Source of the DNA: an uncultured Sulfitobacter sp.
GTDB taxonomy: Bacteria; Pseudomonadota; Alphaproteobacteria; Rhodobacterales; Rhodobacteraceae
DNA: 64,000 nt
Assembly (NCBI GenBank): GCA_947501805.1
Contig: CANMXJ010000001.1
Span: 434,001 to 498,000 of the forward strand
Direction of reading: 5' to 3'
Notes under the pieces: generated by a model
Told to the model about the DNA's origin: nothing
Seen by the model: only the letters and a program-made list of their open reading frames with translations
Databases searched by the model: none
Program-made: the position numbers and the translations under genes
Shown here: in pieces, positions 9,695 to 18,662 of the stretch
Layout of the letters: every line of letters starts with the position of its first letter
Numbering within the stretch: position 1 is the stretch's first letter

Positions 9695-10459
9695 ATGTCT
9701 GCAGGTGTCGTTTTGAAATTGGGCAGCATTCCCCACGAAGTTGAGGTCAATATCACCACACGCGATGCATTGTTTCAGGCAGTGCGGGATCGCTTTGTGG
9801 CCCAAAGAGGTTTTGCGCTGGCTACAGTAAATCTCGACCATCTGGCGAAACTCCCTGCTGATTGTGCCTTTCTGAAAGCCTACCGCGCACATGATCTGGT
9901 TGTGGCAGATGGTCGGCCAGTGGTCTGGCTGTCCAGATTGGCAAGGCAACCGCTTGAGTTGATGCCCGGTTCTGACATGATCATCCCGCTCTGTCACATT
10001 TGCGCAGAGATGGCTGTCCCGATAGCATTGGTCGGCAGTTCGGATGCCGCGCTTGAGGGGGCATCAAGAGCTTTGAAAATCCAAGTGCCGGGATTACAGA
10101 TCAGATACCTTCACGCACCACCCTACGGATTTGACCCCAACAGCGCGCAGGCGGATGCAATCTACAACGCGTTGAATGCCAGCGGCGCAGGTCTGTGTTT
10201 CGTGGCATTGGGGGCCCCCAAGCAGGAACTGTTTGCCGCGCGAGGGCGCGAAATGGCTCCCTCAGTCGGATTTGCCTCGATTGGTGCGGGTCTGGACTTT
10301 CTGTCTGGCCATCAGGTGCGCGCGCCCAAGATTATGCGGATGTTCGCATTGGAGTGGCTCTGGCGTGCTTTGCAAAGCCCGGCGCGCATGGTGCCACGCT
10401 ATGCCAAGTGCTTTGCAATTTTGCCCGAACTGGCGGTACAGGCATGGCGGCAAAGGTAG
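9695..10459 (+). CDS. WecG/TagA/CpsF family glycosyltransferase
   Basis: About 254 residues with the diagnostic features of this inverting family: TVNLDHLAKL near the N-terminus, VADGRPVVWLSRL with the conserved Asp-Gly, PGSDMI, and GLCFVALGAPKQE with the conserved G-x-P-K-Q. The closing GAGLDFLSGHQVRAP motif is also present. Members transfer N-acetylmannosaminuronic acid, N-acetylmannosamine or glucuronic acid onto a lipid-linked sugar at the inner membrane. The start is uncertain: ATG at 9695 is used here, a GTG at 9674 in the same frame would add seven residues, and neither has a strong ribosome binding site. Confidence 0.9.
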   Translation: MSAGVVLKLGSIPHEVEVNITTRDALFQAVRDRFVAQRGFALATVNLDHLAKLPADCAFLKAYRAHDLVVADGRPVVWLSRLARQPLELMPGSDMIIPLCHICAEMAVPIALVGSSDAALEGASRALKIQVPGLQIRYLHAPPYGFDPNSAQADAIYNALNASGAGLCFVALGAPKQELFAARGREMAPSVGFASIGAGLDFLSGHQVRAPKIMRMFALEWLWRALQSPARMVPRYAKCFAILPELAVQAWRQR

Positions 10460-10462
10460 CGT

Positions 10463-11407
10463 TTACTTGTATTCGATGATGCGCGTTTTGCGGCCCGTCA
10501 GGCGGGTGCGATAGAACTGCAATGCGCCAATCGCTTCGGGGAATTTACCCAATGTGGTGAACACCCCCCAAGCAAGAGTTTTCTGACGGGCAAGACGCAG
10601 CATCTGGGCCGGGTAGATCAAAAACCCCAGCAACGCCCAAGGGCTGACAATCAGCGCAGCCAGCAAGATACCCAACGGCAACGCCGCGCCCCACAACAGT
10701 GCACGCCGTGTTTCGGCCACCCAATGTCGTTCAGGCAGCGTGCCATGCAGTGCGGCCCCTTCGGCAAAGGCATGGCCAGCGCGTTTACAGCGCCGCCACC
10801 ATTGGCCAAAGCCGGTGATCGCTGCATCGTGCCAGGTCATTTCAGCATCCAGCCGCCATATTTCCCAGCCGCTCTGGCGCAGGCGCACACACAGCTCCGG
10901 CTCTTCTCCCGCAATCAGGGTATCCCGATACCCGTTAACCGCTTTCACAGCTGCCACCCGCATCAGGGCATCCCCGCCGCAAGACATCACCTGACCCACC
11001 GGTGTGTCCCATTCATCGTCGATCAACGCGTTATAAACCGAAGCCTGTGGAAAACGCTCGCGGCGGCGACCACAGGTCACAGCCGCACGAAAATCATCCT
11101 GCAAAAATGCAAGACCCCGTTCCAACCATCCATCACGTAGCACGCAATCACCGTCCAGAAACTGCACAAATTCGGTTTCGGCATGCAGCGCATCCAGCCC
11201 CGCATTGCGCGCCCGTGCAGCCGTGAAAGGCTGGCTCATGTCCAGTTCAACAACCTCGGCACCCAGTTCTTGTGCCGCGTCTACCGATCCATCTGTAGAT
11301 CCGGAGTCCACGTAAACGATCTGTGCGACTTTGCCTTGCAACGCTTCAAGGCAAGCAATCAATCGCGCCCCTTCGTTACGGCCAATGACAATGGCAGCGA
11401 TGCTCAT
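10463..11407 (-). CDS. Family 2 glycosyltransferase with C-terminal membrane helices
   Basis: 314 residues. A GT-A fold is evident: IGRNEG at residues 8-13, VDSGSTDGS near 33-41, and the metal-binding DGD at 85-87 in FLDGDC. A hydrophobic stretch around residues 240-275 should anchor it to the membrane. It probably adds a sugar to a lipid-linked intermediate in the polysaccharide pathway encoded here. It shares ATGA with the upstream transferase gene and ends 3 bp from the convergent WecG/TagA gene. Donor and acceptor cannot be read from sequence. Confidence 0.9.
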   Translation of the reverse strand: MSIAAIVIGRNEGARLIACLEALQGKVAQIVYVDSGSTDGSVDAAQELGAEVVELDMSQPFTAARARNAGLDALHAETEFVQFLDGDCVLRDGWLERGLAFLQDDFRAAVTCGRRRERFPQASVYNALIDDEWDTPVGQVMSCGGDALMRVAAVKAVNGYRDTLIAGEEPELCVRLRQSGWEIWRLDAEMTWHDAAITGFGQWWRRCKRAGHAFAEGAALHGTLPERHWVAETRRALLWGAALPLGILLAALIVSPWALLGFLIYPAQMLRLARQKTLAWGVFTTLGKFPEAIGALQFYRTRLTGRKTRIIEYK

Positions 11408-12447
11408 GGACTGACCTTTGCAAGGTAAGATGAATAACGCTCTGATCCCAAAATGAACCCGGCCCGGATCAGCAATTCAACCCGGTTCCAGCGCCGCGCT
11501 TCCAATGAAAACAGCGACACGTCCGGGGCATCGGACAAGACTGCAGCGCGGGCCGCGTCTTCGCCGTGGGCTAGATCACCGGAGGAGATGGAAGCCCTGT
11601 CGCGGGCAACGCTGTTGCCTGCAAATTTATAGTGTTTGATCACGGCCGTAATGTCTGCGCAGCGCACGCCCATGGACACATGTGGATGCGGTGCCGGCGT
11701 CACGTCCTGAGCGTTGAAAATCAGCGGATGTTTCGTCAGGCAACAGTTTTCACCAAATACCTTGCCGCGCACACCGCCAAAGTAGAACTTGATTTCTTCG
11801 GTGGGAATTTTATTTTCAGACAACAAGGCCGAAAACGGAATATCCGCGCTATGATAATCAAACCGTTTGACCGCACTGATGTCAAAATATTCAAATTCTT
11901 CAACTGCTTGTTGATAGGTGAAGTCCATAACGGCGTTTAATGGCGCTTTGGGAAACATCTCTAGCATCTGGGCAACAAGAGCCGTGGCACCTTGTGCGTC
12001 AAGGTATGTGGTCAGGCCCTTGATCCCGATGGCTGAGCGGCCTTCGAAATCCAGCATCTCGTCCATATCGACATAAAGGCACCAGCGATCCCGCCCGTAC
12101 GTCTGCGCCGGATACTGGCGTAGAAGGTCTTCATATGCTGCCAAAGGCAACGTGCTTTGATCAATAATCGTGTTCGGTTCTGCCTTGATCCGCGCAATGG
12201 TGTCATCGGTTGACCCGTTATCTATGAAGGCAAAATGGGTGACTCCCATGGCGCGGTAATGGTCCAGAAACGCATCCATATGATAGCTGCCGTTGCGCAC
12301 AAGCACGATAGCGAGAACCTCATCCCGCGCAATATCCGGCACCTTGGGCCCGTGCAAATGCCGCAAGGAACGTTTGAAACGCGCGCGACGGATACGCTCG
12401 GTTCGGCGTGCCAATAAACGGCGCAGGATATGGGCAGGGCTTTTCAT
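11404..12447 (-). CDS. Glycosyltransferase family 2-like protein (GT2_4/GT92 type)
   Basis: 347 residues. After a basic N-terminus, the segment from about residue 46 (IVLVRNGSYHMDAFLDHY) and FIDNGSTDDT are typical of the Glyco_tranf_2_4 group. The metal motif DMDE lies at 127-130 in YVDMDEML. The C-terminal half is less conserved and contains HPLIFN and RHKY-like basic residues usual in this group. It is cotranscribed with the following family 2 enzyme through an ATGA overlap and belongs to the same polysaccharide group. Confidence 0.85.
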   Translation of the reverse strand: MKSPAHILRRLLARRTERIRRARFKRSLRHLHGPKVPDIARDEVLAIVLVRNGSYHMDAFLDHYRAMGVTHFAFIDNGSTDDTIARIKAEPNTIIDQSTLPLAAYEDLLRQYPAQTYGRDRWCLYVDMDEMLDFEGRSAIGIKGLTTYLDAQGATALVAQMLEMFPKAPLNAVMDFTYQQAVEEFEYFDISAVKRFDYHSADIPFSALLSENKIPTEEIKFYFGGVRGKVFGENCCLTKHPLIFNAQDVTPAPHPHVSMGVRCADITAVIKHYKFAGNSVARDRASISSGDLAHGEDAARAAVLSDAPDVSLFSLEARRWNRVELLIRAGFILGSERYSSYLAKVSP

Positions 12448-12645
12448 GAGGCTGCGATACGCCAGATCGCTTGCGCGGTCTACTCCTCTGCTTACTTACG
12501 ACGGGCTTTCCAACACGCATCAGGGTGTCCGAAAAGCGCGCATCGCCAATGTTTTTTGCCCTAACATTTAATCGTCCAGCTCTGTTCCACAGTCGCAGTA
12601 CAACCTAAATCTATCCCTTTTGCCAAAGCCGGACTGCGGGATAAA

Positions 12646-13398
12646 TCAAAGACCCAGCCGAGGTTTGAGCGCCTCCAACCCCTCAACCAATGCATCATGC
12701 GCGCCTGCTTGGGCCATGTGCGACTTAAGGCTGGCGTTCAAGCCCCCTTCGGTTGCAAGCCCTGTGAGCAGCGTTTCGAAATCCACGTCCTGTTGGGACA
12801 TCTGCCGCAAGAAACCTGCAAAAACACCCGCAACGTATTTCTCTGCCGCCCGCCTGTCGCCGGTCTGCTGGCTCAACCACGCACTGCCGGTTTGCATCAA
12901 CGCGATAAGGGGCGCGGACAAGGCAGAGCCTGCAAAATGTGCATTTAATGCGGCTTCGGAAACAACTGGAAGGATCGTGTCGCTGTTCCCGAACAGCGTT
13001 TGAAGGGCCGCGGACGCAGGATATACGGGCAGCATGGAGCCGCCAGTTGCAATCGCGCTGAGCGGGATGGTGAGCGCGATATCTTGGGCCGGTGCACATA
13101 GCTGGTGCAGTTCCATCAGTGGTAAATCTACCATAACAGATATGATCGCCTGATCGGCCCGAAATGGTAGATCAGCCAATAAAGATCGCGCAACATTGGC
13201 CATCAAGCACAGGAATACCACCTCGGACTGCGCCACAACTTCCGCGTTTTCGGCAATACTGACCTCCATCTTGCCTGCCGCCAGCGCGCTCGCCTTCTCG
13301 TGATTGCGCGCGCTGATCATGATCTGGTGCCCCTGTCCGGCGAGGCCCGTCACCATCGCTTCGGCAATTTCGCCCGTTCCGATAAAACCAACGCGCAT
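12646..13398 (-). CDS. Pyrroline-5-carboxylate reductase-like NAD(P)-dependent protein
   Basis: 250 residues with an N-terminal Rossmann site GFIGTGEIAEAM (residues 4-15) and the overall length and order of the ProC family. The true enzyme reduces pyrroline-5-carboxylate to proline. The C-terminal dimerisation helices are recognisable only loosely, and the usual ProC signature around residues 220-245 (typically with DEVTSPGG) is not seen; a short TEGGLN occurs instead. It may therefore be a divergent paralogue with another imine substrate. A GGAGG lies 9 bp before the ATG. It stands alone. Confidence 0.75.
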   Translation of the reverse strand: MRVGFIGTGEIAEAMVTGLAGQGHQIMISARNHEKASALAAGKMEVSIAENAEVVAQSEVVFLCLMANVARSLLADLPFRADQAIISVMVDLPLMELHQLCAPAQDIALTIPLSAIATGGSMLPVYPASAALQTLFGNSDTILPVVSEAALNAHFAGSALSAPLIALMQTGSAWLSQQTGDRRAAEKYVAGVFAGFLRQMSQQDVDFETLLTGLATEGGLNASLKSHMAQAGAHDALVEGLEALKPRLGL

Positions 13399-14038
13399 CA
13401 GCCCCGACCTCCCCTATATCATCTGCAACACTTAACCGGATCGTTTGAAACAGTCTTTTTTGGTCAAACGTCCGCACACCACGGTTGCACCTACCAGAAC
13501 CGGATTGCCTGCATCAGGCAAGAGGCATCGCGATTACGTCCGCTGTATTGTCATTCTACACGACGGTTATGCGCCACGGCAGTCTTGTTCTGGGACTGCA
13601 TTCATCATGGGCGGTTTCACATGCGATAGAACATCGACATATGTCAGTCGCTACAGACCAAAAGCCTTGCGGGTCTGATCGTCCAGGCGTTGGCGGATTG
13701 GGAGATTGAGCCCCTGATTGATCCCTCTGAGCTTGATAAAACGAAGTATTATCGCTGTTGATACTGTCAATTTGTGACTTCTTGCTCTTTGGCAGCTGCC
13801 ATATCTTATAAAGAAGGCAGGCCAGATGTTATCCATCTGTTTTCAAATATCTTTTTTATACAAAACGACGCGGATGCCGGGATTGCCATTCTATCCGTCT
13901 GCCTTGGACCAATCAGCAAATTCCCAATGGGATGTTCGCAGTTTGGATTCAAACTTTCTAAAATTCGACCGCGCCACAGGGTCAGACAGCGATGAAAACA
14001 AAGAGATGTTCAGTATTCAAGAACACAGCATGATCAGC
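13399..14038. other. 640-bp intergenic region, no gene recognised
   Basis: Nothing convincing was found on either strand. A minus-strand frame at 13651-13836 has no ribosome binding site and no recognisable domain; its C-terminal LPIRQRLDDQTRKAFGL could be a decayed gene end, but I cannot assign it. The stretch 13740-13870 is AT-rich. The region separates the start of the proC-like gene from the end of the diguanylate cyclase gene and should hold the former's promoter. Confidence 0.4.
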
Positions 14039-15103
14039 TTAAGCTGACTTATCCCCCATCTCCGTAGGTGGTACAACGGCATTGGCGGCATTTCGCAAAT
14101 CTGGCGTGTACAGGGTTTGTTTCGCGCGGCCGGCATGTTTGGATGCATAAAGCGCAACATCAGCATCCGACAAGACATCTTCCATTGTTGTAATGTCCCC
14201 AGGCTGAATCCAGACGGTGCCAATGCTGGCCGAAATCTTGCAGTCAGTACCTTGAAACGGCATCGGTTCCTCGAGGCGTTGAATGATACGATGACCTACT
14301 CGACGCAAGATATCGTTACTGCGCACATCCGGCAAAACAACAGTGAACTCATCGCCTCCGACCCGTGCCACCAGATCATGACTGCGGGTTTCAGCAACCA
14401 TGATACGCGCCACGTTTTGCAGCACATGATCCCCCGCCGCATGGCCCAATGTGTCATTGACGGTTTTGAAGTAATCCAGATCAATCTGCATTACCGCAAA
14501 GGACGTACGCTGCGTCAGTAGTCGTGTCAGCACGGTGTCCAAAGCGCGGCGGTTCTTGAGCCCTGTGAGCGTGTCGGTAAAAGCCTGTTCTTCGGCGGCA
14601 ATCTTGGCCCCTTGCAAACGGGCGTTCAGACGATAAGACGCCTCCATCGCAACTGTCTTGGCCTCCACCAGATACAGCATTTCAATGGCAAGGTCGGTGG
14701 CGGCAAAATCTGCATTGCTCAGCGCGAAATCACGCACACCGTCAAGAATGGATATCCCGAAACTGAGATTTACGATCATGCTGTCACTGCCGTCGATGGA
14801 TGGCACGATGATGCCTTTGAGCGCCGTATAGGGTGCTTCACGCAGTTTGAGGCGCAGCTTTTGCTGGGCCATCCCACGCAGATCTGCCATCGACGTCAAT
14901 GCCCGTGGCCGTTTGACTTCAAATACCTCGAGAAAGCGTTGTCCGACAATCCCCTGACCTTGCCGCATCTTGCGCAGCGTTGGTCCGGCGTGCACAACAT
15001 GACCGGTTGCATCGATCACCAGATGCATCGGGCAAAGGATATCAAGCGCATCACGTCCAGAGGCTGTGCCGGGCATTGAAGGCGCGTCCATGATCTTGGT
15101 CAT
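14039..15103 (-). CDS. Diguanylate cyclase with HNOBA-like N-terminal domain (H-NOX partner)
   Basis: 354 residues. Residues about 20-150 resemble the heme-NO-binding-associated (HNOBA) domain: CPMHLVIDATGHVVHAGPTL and VGQRFLEVFEVKRP. A helical segment (about 150-185) links to a GGDEF domain with intact GGDEF at 249-253 and an RxxD inhibitory site (RSHD) just upstream. It should make cyclic di-GMP and be product-inhibited. It overlaps the H-NOX-like gene by ATGA, the arrangement of H-NOX-associated cyclases in other proteobacteria, so the partner protein probably controls it. There is no EAL domain, so this is a cyclase-only version of the HaCE type. Confidence 0.9.
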   Translation of the reverse strand: MTKIMDAPSMPGTASGRDALDILCPMHLVIDATGHVVHAGPTLRKMRQGQGIVGQRFLEVFEVKRPRALTSMADLRGMAQQKLRLKLREAPYTALKGIIVPSIDGSDSMIVNLSFGISILDGVRDFALSNADFAATDLAIEMLYLVEAKTVAMEASYRLNARLQGAKIAAEEQAFTDTLTGLKNRRALDTVLTRLLTQRTSFAVMQIDLDYFKTVNDTLGHAAGDHVLQNVARIMVAETRSHDLVARVGGDEFTVVLPDVRSNDILRRVGHRIIQRLEEPMPFQGTDCKISASIGTVWIQPGDITTMEDVLSDADVALYASKHAGRAKQTLYTPDLRNAANAVVPPTEMGDKSA

Positions 15104-15687
15104 CCGACCCGCGCCCCCAGATCAAAAGCACGTCCTTGCGAAAATTCATTTTGAACAAGCGTTATCGACACAACCTCTGCCCCGCCTGTGCCTCCTGAAT
15201 GTTCCAGCAGGGCAAGGGCTCCGTAATCATCAGCCATGGCCCGCAAGATGCCCATCAGGACATGTCCGTACCCCGCAATTTGCGAATCACAGATCAGACT
15301 GAAATGGCCGTCCGCATTGGCCCGCAACTCTACCTTTGGCAGGTGTAGATCCGAAACCGCAAGCCGGACACGATCATCCAGATCATCCAGTGAATGCAGA
15401 AAATCAACGAAATCAACACCGCCAAAGCGCAGCAGTCGTCGCACCGCTTCAAATTGAGGGTCGGACACCAAAAAAGTCCCGAGATCCTCCATCACATCTG
15501 CACGCGGGCGTCCAAGCACCTGCGCAATGGTGTCCAGCAGCAGTGGTGTATAGGTTTCCTTGTAGCGCAGCATCCCTTCAAACTCGGTGAAATCTAGCCC
15601 CGCAGTGCGCGTCACGTCTTCCCAGATATGCAGCCCATAGGTATGGCTGACAAACAATTGTATGCTTCTATTCACAAGCCCATGCAT
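15100..15687 (-). CDS. H-NOX family protein lacking the heme-ligand His and YxSxR motif
   Basis: 195 residues with the H-NOX opening MHGLVNRSIQLFV and length. H-NOX proteins normally bind heme through a His near residue 103 in a motif like LHDHV and hold its propionates by YxSxR. Here the corresponding stretch, DDLDDRVRL, has Asp104 where the His belongs, and the YxSxR position reads C133-D-S-Q-I137. Only the Ser is kept. Heme and NO binding in the usual way is therefore unlikely; His98 is the only nearby alternative. The start is firm: AAGGAG precedes the ATG. It is the first gene of the pair with the cyclase (ATGA overlap). Confidence 0.88.
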   Translation of the reverse strand: MHGLVNRSIQLFVSHTYGLHIWEDVTRTAGLDFTEFEGMLRYKETYTPLLLDTIAQVLGRPRADVMEDLGTFLVSDPQFEAVRRLLRFGGVDFVDFLHSLDDLDDRVRLAVSDLHLPKVELRANADGHFSLICDSQIAGYGHVLMGILRAMADDYGALALLEHSGGTGGAEVVSITLVQNEFSQGRAFDLGARVG

Positions 15688-15903
15688 GGCCGTTCACTCC
15701 TTTAACCCCGCAGACAGCATCAGGGAGAGGCGTTAACATTTCCCCAATACATTGAATTGTAGAGACTTTTCACGTTTGGGTTGAGGAATGGCACAAGTGG
15801 CCGCAAGGCTGGGCGTTCGGATAAAGAGCGGGATGCACCGCGGAATCCGTCGCGAATCTGGCCCTCGGAAACGACAATTTCTTGGTTAGTGCAGCAGGAT
15901 ATC

Positions 15904-16851
15904 CTAAAACTGCGAGAAGAACGCCCATCCTTCATCCGCTGCATCAATGTCCCGAGACACCGGCCCGACAAGCCGGACCGGCAAGAACTGCCGCCCGGAT
16001 GGCCAAGTGTGCCCTCCGCCTCGCACGCGGTAGTGCCGGACTGGCGCGCCAGAACAAGACCAGCGACGGACAACTACTGAAACGCCATCCTTTGGCCGAA
16101 CATCAATGGTCTGCGTTTGTGGATCTGCCTTGCAGCTATTGCGACGCTGCCAAAGAGCTAAGGTCTGTTCTGATGAAAGGACCACATCGCGTTGCTGGCC
16201 TAGTACTGTAATCGTCCCGCCATCGTAAGGGACCTGCGGATCAGCAGTGCCCGAAATCAGCGCCATACCAACGGGCGGACCCGAGCGACATTCATTTATC
16301 ATATATTTGGGCAAATTTGTCGCGACCGGCATCACCGCACGTATCTTTTCTGGCAGATTACAGGCCAGGAAAAAGGACGCTTGCGCGCCCCGCGACAATC
16401 CCGTCGCAAAAACCCGCTTGCTGTCAATGTCCACCGTTGACGATGTCAAAGCAATCAGGTTGCGAAAATAGGTCAAGTCATCCACTTTTTGGGACAGTCG
16501 GCGAGAGACCTTTCCTTCACCGAAGTCCCAAATCCTATCAATGCCATTGGGATAAACGACATAGAACCCATGTTGGTCGGCCAAGGCATTCCACCGTCGT
16601 TTCGTCAGCCGAACCATACCACGTGCCGTGCCCGCGCCACCGTGGATGACAAGAACCAAGGGCCTTGGCCCGTCTTTCATTCCTCTCCCCGCAGGACGAT
16701 ACAACAGAAACTCTCGTTTTAGCTGATCTTGCACAAAGGTAAGCTTTTGCATCTGGCTTTGCTGGGCACGCAGTGACGCATCACCGTCTGTCATACCAAA
16801 AACAGCTGCACCAAGACAGCCCCCCCATTTCAGGATAAGTTGGCGTAGCAT
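15904..16851 (-). CDS. Secreted LpqC/PHB-depolymerase-type esterase
   Basis: 315 residues of alpha/beta-hydrolase fold. A hydrophobic N-terminus (about residues 3-20) is a likely export signal. The oxyanion segment VIHGGAGTA (68-76), nucleophile elbow GLSRG with Ser153, Asp in SGTADPQVPYDGG and His in GGGHTWP complete a serine-esterase set. The family (COG3509) includes extracellular polyhydroxybutyrate depolymerases and feruloyl or acetylxylan esterases; the substrate is not decidable here. It is not next to the PHA genes at 40-46 kb. The 215 bp downstream of the gene, before the H-NOX gene, shows no further gene. Confidence 0.85.
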   Translation of the reverse strand: MLRQLILKWGGCLGAAVFGMTDGDASLRAQQSQMQKLTFVQDQLKREFLLYRPAGRGMKDGPRPLVLVIHGGAGTARGMVRLTKRRWNALADQHGFYVVYPNGIDRIWDFGEGKVSRRLSQKVDDLTYFRNLIALTSSTVDIDSKRVFATGLSRGAQASFFLACNLPEKIRAVMPVATNLPKYMINECRSGPPVGMALISGTADPQVPYDGGTITVLGQQRDVVLSSEQTLALWQRRNSCKADPQTQTIDVRPKDGVSVVVRRWSCSGAPVRHYRVRGGGHTWPSGRQFLPVRLVGPVSRDIDAADEGWAFFSQF

Positions 16852-17018
16852 TGCGTTGCCTTTCTACAATTTGGTGCGGGATCAAATTCGGACAAGGCCA
16901 TCGCGAAACTCAATGGATTCCACATGCCATAATATCGAAACTGCTTCAGGTCCGATAGACTTTCAACGCCGATAGCGAAGGCAGCAAGCCGGCTTCTACG
17001 CGGGCACGAGCAACAGTG

Positions 17019-18581
17019 TCAAAAGTCTGTCGGTGCCCCGCCTTCCGATTTGCGACGCGCCACAAAGTCAGCCAATTCATCTCGGATCGCGATGTCCATG
17101 GGTGGCTCTTCAAAGCTGCCGATGATTTCCTTGAACATGTGATGGGCGCGTTCCTGGGTCCATATGCCGCCCGCCACTTCCCAACCTTCATAGTTGCGCC
17201 AATCCGAGAGAAACGGTTGATAGAACGCTGTGGTGTAACGGTCTTGGGTATGTTGGATGCCAAAGAAATGCCCTTGGTTGCCTACAGACTTGATTGCGTC
17301 GAGCGCAATTTCATCGGGACCGGTGGCACAGATTTCAGGCTGCATGTAGCGTTGGATCTGTTGCAGGACTTCGCAGTCCATGATGAACTTTTCAGGCGAG
17401 GCGATCAGCCCGCCTTCAAGCCAACCCGCCGCGTGGTAGACCATGTTGGTGCCTGATTGCACGGCGGCCCAGAGCGAGTTTGAGGTTTCCCACATCGCCT
17501 GTCCATCCGGCACATTGGCTGCACACACTCCTGATGAGCGCAACGGCAAATTGTAAAACCGCGCCATCTGACCCGTCATCTGGGTCGCACGCATATATTC
17601 TGGGGTACCAAACGCCGGTGCGCCGGATTTCATATCGACGTTGGAGGTAAAGGTGCCAATCGCCACAGGACAGCCCGGACGGATGATCTGTGCCAGCACC
17701 ACCGCACACAATGCCTCGGCCAGTGATTGCGCAACAGCGCCCGACATGGTGACAGGTGCCATTGCGCCAGCCAGCGTGAAGGGCGTCACAACAAGCCCCT
17801 GTCCACGCCGCGCCATGCGCATCCAGCCATCCATCATCGGAAAGTCGTGTTTCAGCGGCGAGGTAGAGTTGATGTTAGTGTACATACGCGGACTTGCGTC
17901 GAATTCTTCATGGCTGAGCCCGCCTGCGATGCGCACCATCTCCATCACGTCTTCGACCCTCTCACGCCCGAGCGAGTAAGCATGCATGACCTTATCCGTC
18001 AGCGTCAGCTTGTCATAGAGCACATCCAAATGGCGCACGGAGGCATGCACATCGACGGGCTCAACAGGATAGCCCCCCGCGAAATGGATGCAGTTGAAAT
18101 ATTGCGTCAACCGCAGCAAATCCTTGCACATCTCGCGCGTGCCCGGCACTTTTTTGCCAAGTGCCATATCCCAGTAGTTTGGCGGCGACGAGACATTCCC
18201 AAAAACAAGGTTATTGCCGCCAATCGTAATCTTGCGATCGACATTGCGCGGGGTCAGGGTGAATTCGGACGGCGCTTTGGCGATCCATTCCATTACGAAC
18301 TCACGATCCATGCGCACGTTTTCCCCGTTCACACGACACCCCGCTTTCCGCAGGATACCCACTGCCTCGGAGTTCAGGAATTCAATCCCGATTTCTTCCA
18401 GGATACGCATCGCCCCGTCATGGATTGCCTCGACCCCTTCGGGTCCAAGCGGTTCTGTCGGACGGTCAATGTTTACGGGAGGGTTCCATGGCATCTGCTC
18501 GATCACAGCTGAGCCGCGCCGGTCTTTGGCCCCAGCCCGTCCGCCACTGCGGGTTCTGCGCTTTCGGGTATCGTCCGCCAT
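17019..18581 (-). CDS. MttB-family (trimethylamine methyltransferase-like) corrinoid methyltransferase, non-pyrrolysine
   Basis: About 520 residues, full length for the family, with no in-frame amber codon, so it belongs to the pyrrolysine-free MttB superfamily. Members move a methyl group from a quaternary amine (glycine betaine, carnitine, proline betaine and similar) to a corrinoid protein. The N-terminal GAMRILEEIGIEFL and central FNCIHFAGGYPVEPVDV segments are typical. The start is set at 18581 because AGGAGG lies 7 bp upstream of that ATG; an upstream in-frame ATG at 18605 has none. No corrinoid protein or reactivase is adjacent. Substrate unknown. Confidence 0.88.
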   Translation of the reverse strand: MADDTRKRRTRSGGRAGAKDRRGSAVIEQMPWNPPVNIDRPTEPLGPEGVEAIHDGAMRILEEIGIEFLNSEAVGILRKAGCRVNGENVRMDREFVMEWIAKAPSEFTLTPRNVDRKITIGGNNLVFGNVSSPPNYWDMALGKKVPGTREMCKDLLRLTQYFNCIHFAGGYPVEPVDVHASVRHLDVLYDKLTLTDKVMHAYSLGRERVEDVMEMVRIAGGLSHEEFDASPRMYTNINSTSPLKHDFPMMDGWMRMARRGQGLVVTPFTLAGAMAPVTMSGAVAQSLAEALCAVVLAQIIRPGCPVAIGTFTSNVDMKSGAPAFGTPEYMRATQMTGQMARFYNLPLRSSGVCAANVPDGQAMWETSNSLWAAVQSGTNMVYHAAGWLEGGLIASPEKFIMDCEVLQQIQRYMQPEICATGPDEIALDAIKSVGNQGHFFGIQHTQDRYTTAFYQPFLSDWRNYEGWEVAGGIWTQERAHHMFKEIIGSFEEPPMDIAIRDELADFVARRKSEGGAPTDF

Positions 18582-18662
18582 GATCGTTCCTCCTGAATAC
18601 AACATCAGAAGGCCTCAAGGTCAGCATGTCAGCCTTTCCGTTGGCGACAGCCTGTGTCGTTT

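Noticed and set aside
13651..13836. Minus-strand frame of 61 codons that might be a transposase remnant
   Set aside because: The only hint is a basic C-terminal stretch; no inverted repeats, target duplication or catalytic motif is visible.
17019..18581. Possible pyrrolysine-containing trimethylamine methyltransferase
   Set aside because: The frame has no internal amber codon and no pyl genes are seen.
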